DNA from: Candidatus Rhabdochlamydia sp. | Lineage (GTDB): Bacteria; Chlamydiota; Chlamydiia; Chlamydiales; Rhabdochlamydiaceae | Assembly (NCBI GenBank): GCA_030043815.1 | Contig: JASHWX010000185.1 | Location: 1-28,660, forward strand | Direction of reading: 5' to 3' | Length of the DNA: 28,660 bases | Shown: positions 23,642-28,660 of the stretch, in pieces | Numbering within the stretch: the first letter of the stretch is position 1 | Layout: every line of letters begins with the position of its first letter | Made by a program: the position numbers and the translations under genes | The notes under the pieces: generated by a model | Told to the model about the DNA's origin: nothing | What the model saw: the letters and a program-made list of their open reading frames with translations, nothing else | The model's database searches: none

Positions 23642-23941
23642 TTTTTCTGCGTAAGTCGATCGCACCTTAAAGAACTCGTGATGAGGAGCTTTAGCGCAGA
23701 ATTTAAGCAGCTCCTTTTCTTTTGCTTGCCAGTGGGATTGAAATTGGCGCGCTTCTTCTATGTTGTTCCAGTGTGCGATTCCGACAAGCTGGGCGTGATC
23801 TCGCTCATTTTGCCAGAGTTCGATTTGATGGCAGCCCATCGATTTTGCTTTTTTAACTAACTCATTTTCAATGAACTTGATCCCAGACTCTTCCATCCCC
23901 TTCTTGAAATAATAATTCACAATAGCTCTATAGCCTTCCAT
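23624..23941 (-). CDS. Small dimeric alpha/beta-barrel protein, ABM-like
   Basis: A 105-residue single-domain protein. The pattern of a strand (YRAIVNYYFK), a helix, a strand (CHQIELWQN), then LVGIAHWNNIEEARQFQSHW resembles the antibiotic-biosynthesis-monooxygenase/dimeric alpha-beta-barrel fold used by small oxygenases and haem-binding proteins. No catalytic residues can be named, so function is open. The ATG at 23941 has GGAGG eight bases upstream and is preferred to the ATG at 23956, whose AAGG directly abuts it. It lies just after the SulP gene on the same strand and may be co-transcribed with it. Confidence 0.65.
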   Translation of the reverse strand: MEGYRAIVNYYFKKGMEESGIKFIENELVKKAKSMGCHQIELWQNERDHAQLVGIAHWNNIEEARQFQSHWQAKEKELLKFCAKAPHHEFFKVRSTYAEKSRRAA

Positions 23942-23985
23942 AATTACAGCCTCCATCCTTAATTATATTATTATTAATTTATTAA

Positions 23986-25683
23986 TTAATTTGAAACTAA
24001 AACCTCCGCACGTTTCAGTGCGGCATCGATGTGAGGGAAAATGTTCTGCTTGCCCACCTTTTTCTCGATGCCATATTTGGTGAAGGCACTTAAGAGGTGT
24101 CCTTTCACGCCGGACAAAATCAGCTGTGTGCCGGTCCGATGGCATTTTTCATAGAAGTCATCGAGGGCATGCAACCCTGTGGCATCAATGGCAGGGACTT
24201 TGCGCATGCGCAAAATGAACACTTTGGGAGGGCGTTCCATGTTTTGGAGGACATTTTGAAGACTATCAGCGACACTGAAGAAAAAGGGACCGTTGATCTC
24301 GTAGACTTCAACCCCTATAGGTACATGCTTTTTCGAGATGGCATCGGGGTCCTTTTCTTCGACAAGGCCATTTTCTTCCAGAAAAGGAGTTAAAGACACA
24401 ACCTTGGAAAGTTCGCTTGTGCGTTTCATAAATAAAAAGGCTGCTAGAATCATTCCCACCTCAACGGCGACTGTGATGTCGACGAGCACGGTCAAGAAAA
24501 ATGCTGCAAGCAGGACTGCAACGTCTCCGAGCGGGGCTTTGAGCAAGTGGCGGAATCGCTCGGCCTCGCTCATATTCCAAGCAATCATGACAAGAACGGC
24601 AGATAAAGCGGCTGTGGGAATCAAGCTGACAATAGGAGCGATGAATAAAATGATTAAAAATAATGTGACAGCGTGAAGCATACCCGCAACAGGTGTCTTA
24701 CCTCCCGTCTTAACATTTGTTGCTGTACGCGCAATCGCTCCTGTGGCTGGAATCCCACCGAAAATGCAAGATCCTAAATTGGCAATTCCTTGCGCGACAA
24801 GTTCGCAATTCGATTTATGCCGGGTCCCCATCATTCCATCTGCGATGACGGCAGAAAGTAACGATTCGATTCCTGCTAACAGCGCAATTGTGATTGCATC
24901 GGGAACTAACCGATGCCATTCTGCAAAGGTCTCAGGCAGATGAGGGAGAGAAGGAAAAGGGAGCATCCGAGGAATCTCACCGTATCGAGAAGCAATGGTA
25001 TCTACTGGCAGATTGAACCCCCAGCAGATAAGCGTTGAAAAAACGATCGCTCCAATCCCCCAAGGAATATGAGGAACAAAGCGTCGGATCAATAAGATGA
25101 GGATAAAAGTTCCAGCTCCTACGGATAACGTCAATGGATCCCAAGTTGGCATGGCCTTAAAAAAGGCTTGCCATTTTGGAATAAAATCCGCTGGGACCTG
25201 TTGCATTTTCAGACCCAAAAAGTCTTTAACCTGCGAAGAAAATATGACGACCGCGATTCCTGTAGTAAACCCAGTCACCAAAGGATACGGAATGTATTTG
25301 ATCAATGTTCCCAGGCGGCATAGGCCCATAACGATTAATAGAACTCCTGCGATCAGAGTCGCCGCAATCAGGCCGCTGTAGCCCTCTCTCATCATGATGT
25401 CATAAATAATGACGACAAATGCTCCTGTCGGTCCGCCTATCTGCGCTCGAGTACCTCCGAGCAAAGAAATGATAAAACCTGCAATGATCGCAGTAAACAG
25501 ACCGCTCTCAGGCGACGCGCCCGATGCAATGGCAAAAGCCATTGCGAGCGGCAACGCTACAATGCCGACAGTGACCCCTGCCTGCAGGTCCTTTCGGAAG
25601 ATGGAAAAATTATAGGGTTCTTTAAATAAGCAGACGACGCTTTTGGGGACAAACTCGACCCATTTTTTGTGAGTAGCAGACAT
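23986..25683 (-). CDS. SulP-family inorganic anion transporter with STAS domain
   Basis: A 565-residue SLC26/SulP transporter. An N-terminal cytosolic part (1-30) leads to about 12-14 hydrophobic segments (from ~35 to ~425), including the family's DLQAGVTVGIVALPLAMAFAIASG-type start (within 20-residue pieces: LQAGVTVGIVALPLAMAFA), GGTRAQIGGPTGAF and GIESLLSAVIADGMMGTRHKSN. A cytosolic STAS domain (~445-560) contains IDATGLHALDDF. Members carry sulfate, bicarbonate or dicarboxylates; the ion cannot be inferred. It is read away from the gene at 25757. Confidence 0.93.
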   Translation of the reverse strand: MSATHKKWVEFVPKSVVCLFKEPYNFSIFRKDLQAGVTVGIVALPLAMAFAIASGASPESGLFTAIIAGFIISLLGGTRAQIGGPTGAFVVIIYDIMMREGYSGLIAATLIAGVLLIVMGLCRLGTLIKYIPYPLVTGFTTGIAVVIFSSQVKDFLGLKMQQVPADFIPKWQAFFKAMPTWDPLTLSVGAGTFILILLIRRFVPHIPWGIGAIVFSTLICWGFNLPVDTIASRYGEIPRMLPFPSLPHLPETFAEWHRLVPDAITIALLAGIESLLSAVIADGMMGTRHKSNCELVAQGIANLGSCIFGGIPATGAIARTATNVKTGGKTPVAGMLHAVTLFLIILFIAPIVSLIPTAALSAVLVMIAWNMSEAERFRHLLKAPLGDVAVLLAAFFLTVLVDITVAVEVGMILAAFLFMKRTSELSKVVSLTPFLEENGLVEEKDPDAISKKHVPIGVEVYEINGPFFFSVADSLQNVLQNMERPPKVFILRMRKVPAIDATGLHALDDFYEKCHRTGTQLILSGVKGHLLSAFTKYGIEKKVGKQNIFPHIDAALKRAEVLVSN

Positions 25684-25756
25684 AGGAATACCGTGAAACT
25701 TCCTTATACCACAAAATCCTTAATTAGGGTAAAATTGAAATAAAAGGAAGTCACCC

Positions 25757-26143
25757 ATGAACAGATCCAAACGTTCCATGCCTAAGACCCTGCGCAAAAA
25801 AATGAATAAAGAGATCCGAGTCGCGCAAATTAACTATCCCGTCAAAGAAATGCGTCAATACAGCGATGAGCTGACCCAAAAAGAAATGCTTAAGAAATAC
25901 CCTAAAAAAGTCGGGAGAAAGATCGAAGAGCATGTGGCAGGGATGAGAGGCACTGTTTCTGTTAAAAAAGAAAAAGCCAAACATAAAAGAATTGTTTCAA
26001 AACGCACGACGCCCGGGACCGTGCCTGCTGATTCCCCTCCAGCTCACATTCATCCTGAAGGAAAGCGTTGGATTAAAAATTTAGTTCAACAAAATTTAGT
26101 GCAAAAGGCTGAACAAGCCCACCGAGGCGGTAGGAAAAAATAG
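25757..26143 (+). CDS. Small, very basic protein of unknown function
   Basis: A 128-residue protein rich in Lys and Arg throughout (for example MPKTLRKKMNKEIR, KKYPKKVGRKIEE, KKEKAKHKRIVSKR, HRGGRKK at the end), with no membrane segment or signal peptide. I do not recognise the family. The charge suggests nucleic-acid or ribosome binding, by analogy only with chlamydial histone-like and other basic proteins. A Pro-rich break (TPGTVPADSPPAHIHP, ~85-100) separates two basic parts. AAGGAAG lies six bases before the ATG. It is followed 24 nt later by the metallophosphoesterase. Confidence 0.7.
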   Translation: MNRSKRSMPKTLRKKMNKEIRVAQINYPVKEMRQYSDELTQKEMLKKYPKKVGRKIEEHVAGMRGTVSVKKEKAKHKRIVSKRTTPGTVPADSPPAHIHPEGKRWIKNLVQQNLVQKAEQAHRGGRKK

Positions 26144-26167
26144 CCTAAACGGGTATCATTTTCTCTT

Positions 26168-27049
26168 ATGAGGCCTCTTTTTCGGTTCGCACACATCTCC
26201 GATCTTCATTTTTCCAGGCTGACGTGGAATCCAACACAATTTTTTTCAAAACGGTGGCTGGGGAACCTCAACCTGCTTTTATCGCGGCGCCATCGGTTCA
26301 GCGCGGAAAACTTGCCTTCTCTTCCTTCTCTGTTCAAAGAACTTCATGTCGATGCTGTCATTATCACAGGCGATTTGACGTCGACCTCCCATGAATCGGA
26401 ATTCATCTTAGCTAAGCAATTCATCGAGAGTTTAGGCCCAAAAGTCTATCTGCTGCCAGGAAATCACGATCAGTACACCAAAAGGGCCTACAAGAAGCAC
26501 CTCTTTTATCAATTTTTTAACTCTTCTTATTCAAAAACAAGCCCTTTCAACCTCAAAGAGGATGGACTATCGCTCGTCGAATTCACAAAAGGCTGGTGGC
26601 TGATCGGGTTGGACACGGCCATTGCAACATCATTACTCTCTGCAAACGGGTACTTTTCCCCCGATTTGGAAATTAAGCTCGACAAGGCGCTCCAGCAGAT
26701 CTCGGGCAACATTATCCTCATTAATCACTTCCCGATTTTCTCCAATGAATCTTTTCGAAAAAGCCTGCTCCGTAAAGAAGCGCTGAAGCAAGTGATCGAG
26801 CGCCATCCTCAAATCAAGCTCTTTCTTCACGGGCATACCCATCGCCACTGCATCGCGAATCTGCAGGCCAGCGGACTGCCGATCATCCTCGACAGCGGCT
26901 CTATCGCACAAAATGAACGAGGAAGCTGGAATTTGATCGACATTACTGATCAAGGCTGTGAGATCGAAGTCTATAAAGTCCAAAGCGGCTCATGGCAGCC
27001 CAGCCAAAAAAACCATTATCAATGGAGGACCGATGAATCCTTGGTATAA
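26168..27049 (+). CDS. Calcineurin-like metallophosphoesterase
   Basis: A 293-residue hydrolase with all five metal-binding motifs in order: HISDLH (residues ~9-14), ITGDLT (~66-71), LPGNHDQ (~96-102), INHFP (~178) and HGHTH (~219). These coordinate two metal ions and activate water for phosphoester cleavage. There is no N-terminal membrane anchor. The protein could match the phosphohydrolase that chlamydiae carry near groEL3-murF (CT754), judging from memory. LpxG, the chlamydial UDP-diacylglucosamine pyrophosphatase, belongs to the same fold, so a lipid A role cannot be excluded. The end overlaps the next gene by 17 nt. Confidence 0.88.
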   Translation: MRPLFRFAHISDLHFSRLTWNPTQFFSKRWLGNLNLLLSRRHRFSAENLPSLPSLFKELHVDAVIITGDLTSTSHESEFILAKQFIESLGPKVYLLPGNHDQYTKRAYKKHLFYQFFNSSYSKTSPFNLKEDGLSLVEFTKGWWLIGLDTAIATSLLSANGYFSPDLEIKLDKALQQISGNIILINHFPIFSNESFRKSLLRKEALKQVIERHPQIKLFLHGHTHRHCIANLQASGLPIILDSGSIAQNERGSWNLIDITDQGCEIEVYKVQSGSWQPSQKNHYQWRTDESLV

Positions 27050-27431
27050 GGAAGGCCTTCGCTTTAAATGCACAGGATGCGGCCAGTGCTGTACAGGCTC
27101 TCCAGGGTACGTCTGGGTCACTTTGGCAGAAGCGGACGAGATTGCAAAAACTTTGAACATCGCAACTGAAGAATTCATCAAAAAGTACACTCGGCGCATC
27201 GGCAATCGCCTTTCCTTAAAGGAACATCCCCGCAATTTCGATTGCGTCTTTCTCAAAGGCAAACGCTGCGAAATTTATCAAGCGCGCCCCAAGCAATGCC
27301 GCACCTTCCCTTGGTGGCGGGATCAACTGAAAACGCCCAAAGCCTGGGAAGAAGCCGCGAAACGCTGCGAAGGGATCAACCATCCCGACGCGCCTCTCAT
27401 CTCTCTCGGAGAAATTCAACAGAACCTTTAG
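27033..27431 (+). CDS. YkgJ-family cysteine-cluster protein (metal-binding)
   Basis: A 132-residue protein with the N-terminal cluster CTGCGQCC and a second set CVFLKGKRCEIYQARPKQC, then RTFPWW. This CxxCxxCC...C...C...C arrangement defines the putative zinc- or iron-chelating YkgJ family, whose function is unknown. The frame extends to 26958, but the ATG at 27033 has GGAGG four bases upstream and starts right before the first cysteine cluster. It overlaps the phosphoesterase gene, which implies translational coupling, and its own stop is part of the ribosome-binding site of the next gene. Confidence 0.9.
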   Translation: MNPWYKEGLRFKCTGCGQCCTGSPGYVWVTLAEADEIAKTLNIATEEFIKKYTRRIGNRLSLKEHPRNFDCVFLKGKRCEIYQARPKQCRTFPWWRDQLKTPKAWEEAAKRCEGINHPDAPLISLGEIQQNL

Positions 27432-27440
27432 GAGGACGCC

Positions 27441-28660
27441 ATGCCCAATCTCTCTCCTGACATCGAAAAACGGGTCAGTTATTGGCTGACCGGGCCCTTC
27501 GATGAAAAGACAAAAGCTGAAGTGCAAGAGCTCAAACAAAAAAATGTGCAAGGCCTCATCGATGCTTTCTTCACCGATCTTTCCTTCGGCACAGGAGGGA
27601 TGCGCGGGATCATGGGCCCCGGCACGACCCGCATGAACATCTATACGATTCGGCTCGCAACCCAAGGGCTCGCCAATTATTTGCGCAAGCAAAACAAACA
27701 AGAGCGCCTCTCTGCGCTCATCGGCTTTGACTCGCGCCACCATTCCCAAGAATTTGCTAGGGAAGCCGCCCGCGTCTTAGCCGGCAACGGCATCCACGTC
27801 TATCTGCTCGATGCCCTCCGCCCCACACCTTACATCTCATTTTCCTGCCGCTTCAAAAAGGCAAGCGCTGCGATCATGATCACCGCTTCCCACAATCCCA
27901 AAGAATACAACGGCTATAAAGTCTATTGGAGCGACGGCGCGCAGGTCGTATACCCTCACGATGAAGGAATCATGAAAGAAGCAGAGGCTCTCAAAGATCT
28001 CTCTTCTGTGCAGCTCGCTCCGTTAAATGACCCCCACATTGAGATCCTCTCGACAGCCGCAATCGATCAAGAATATCTGAAGGCCATCGCTCCTCTACAA
28101 CATCTTCCAGGGACTAGTCATCTCAATATCGTTTATACCAGCTTGCACGGAACAGGGATTACGATCGTTCCCAACGCTCTTAAACAATGGGGCTACACCT
28201 CCATCCACTTCGTCGATGAGCAAATCAAACCCGACGGCGATTTTCCAACGGTCAAATTTCCCAATCCCGAATATAAAGAAACTTTGCAGCTTGGCATTGA
28301 ACATCTAGAACGGACCAAAGGCGATATTTTAATTGCCACTGATCCCGACGCCGACCGCGTCGGCACCGCCGTCCGCCATCAGGGAAAAACGGTTCTTGTC
28401 AACGGCAATGAAATGGCCGCGATCTGCGTCGACTACTTGTGCCATTTAAAAAAGCTGCCACCAAAAGGCGCATTTGTCACGACAATCGTCTCCACCGAAC
28501 TCATCAAGACCATCGCGCATGCCAATCACCTGCATTGCTTTGAAGTCTTGACCGGATTCAAATACATCGGGGAAAAAATCCACCTTTGGGAAACATCTAA
28601 GAATGGATACCAATTCCTCTTTGGCGCGGAAGAATCGTATGGATATCTTCTCGGAACGCA
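27441..28660 (+). CDS. Phosphoglucomutase/phosphomannomutase, 3' end outside the window
   Basis: The first 406 residues of an alpha-D-phosphohexomutase that interconverts hexose-1- and hexose-6-phosphates. FGTGGMRGIMGPG opens domain 1, TASHNPKEYNGYK holds the phosphorylated catalytic Ser, DPDADRVG binds the metal ion, and GAEESYGYL is the sugar-binding motif close to the window end. The layout resembles the ~600-residue PgcA-type enzymes, so about 200 residues are probably missing. AGGAGG overlapping the stop of the preceding gene lies five bases before the ATG. It may supply glucose-1-phosphate for glycogen or surface sugars. Confidence 0.94.
   Translation, partial: MPNLSPDIEKRVSYWLTGPFDEKTKAEVQELKQKNVQGLIDAFFTDLSFGTGGMRGIMGPGTTRMNIYTIRLATQGLANYLRKQNKQERLSALIGFDSRHHSQEFAREAARVLAGNGIHVYLLDALRPTPYISFSCRFKKASAAIMITASHNPKEYNGYKVYWSDGAQVVYPHDEGIMKEAEALKDLSSVQLAPLNDPHIEILSTAAIDQEYLKAIAPLQHLPGTSHLNIVYTSLHGTGITIVPNALKQWGYTSIHFVDEQIKPDGDFPTVKFPNPEYKETLQLGIEHLERTKGDILIATDPDADRVGTAVRHQGKTVLVNGNEMAAICVDYLCHLKKLPPKGAFVTTIVSTELIKTIAHANHLHCFEVLTGFKYIGEKIHLWETSKNGYQFLFGAEESYGYLLGT

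Noticed and set aside
25684..25756. Divergent promoters between the SulP gene and the basic-protein gene
   Set aside because: TTACCC-18-TATAAG for SulP and a lone TAAAAT for the other gene are too weak to list as features.
26168..27049. Assignment of the metallophosphoesterase as LpxG
   Set aside because: The metal motifs are shared by many families, there is no membrane anchor, and the genomic context is not that of lipid A genes.

Overview
The window looks like chromosomal DNA of a Chlamydiales bacterium, more likely an environmental (Waddlia/Parachlamydia-like) chlamydia than a Chlamydiaceae species. The main reason is gene order. The run nudix hydrolase-fabF-rsfS-(nadD, HAD)-coiled-coil protein-miaA, followed by ftsQ-murC-murG-ftsW-nlpD-murD-mraY-murF, matches my recollection of the C. 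trachomatis CT771-CT756 order. The division/cell-wall cluster has no ftsA or ftsZ, as expected for Chlamydiae, which lack FtsZ. Unlike Chlamydiaceae, MurC is not fused to Ddl, and extra genes such as nadD are present. The species assignment is inference; no search was run.

Layout. (1) 1-6362, minus strand: khpA, miaA, a large coiled-coil protein, a HAD phosphatase, nadD, rsfS, then fabF and a Nudix hydrolase. These cover tRNA modification, ribosome silencing, NAD synthesis and fatty-acid elongation. (2) 6611-15890, minus strand: a compact murF-mraY-murD-nlpD-ftsW-murG-murC-ftsQ operon with mostly overlapping genes, which makes lipid II and serves septation. Two intergenic elements interrupt it: a 172-nt near-perfect hairpin before mraY, and a ~96-nt triple-palindrome repeat before ftsW whose second copy opens the window. 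murG is split by a frameshift at a run of ten A. (3) 16023-18047, plus strand: a surface protein built as an inverse-autotransporter barrel followed by a beta-helix passenger. (4) 18164-19272: a HicB-like antitoxin behind a 41-residue HicA-like remnant, and a convergent GNAT acetyltransferase. (5) 19394-22706, plus strand: tRNA-Cys, rsmI, coaX and a groEL paralogue without a GGM tail. (6) 22751-25683: a family-9 glycosyltransferase, a small ABM-like protein and a SulP anion transporter. (7) 25757-28660, plus strand: a basic protein of unknown function, a metallophosphoesterase, a CxxCxxCC cluster protein and the first part of a phosphohexomutase that runs off the window.

The points most worth a second look are the murG poly(A) frameshift, the two kinds of palindromic element inside the essential cell-wall operon, the beta-helix inverse autotransporter, and the truncated toxin/antitoxin pair. 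No gap without a gene exceeds 300 bases. I do not see a clearly new multi-gene system.
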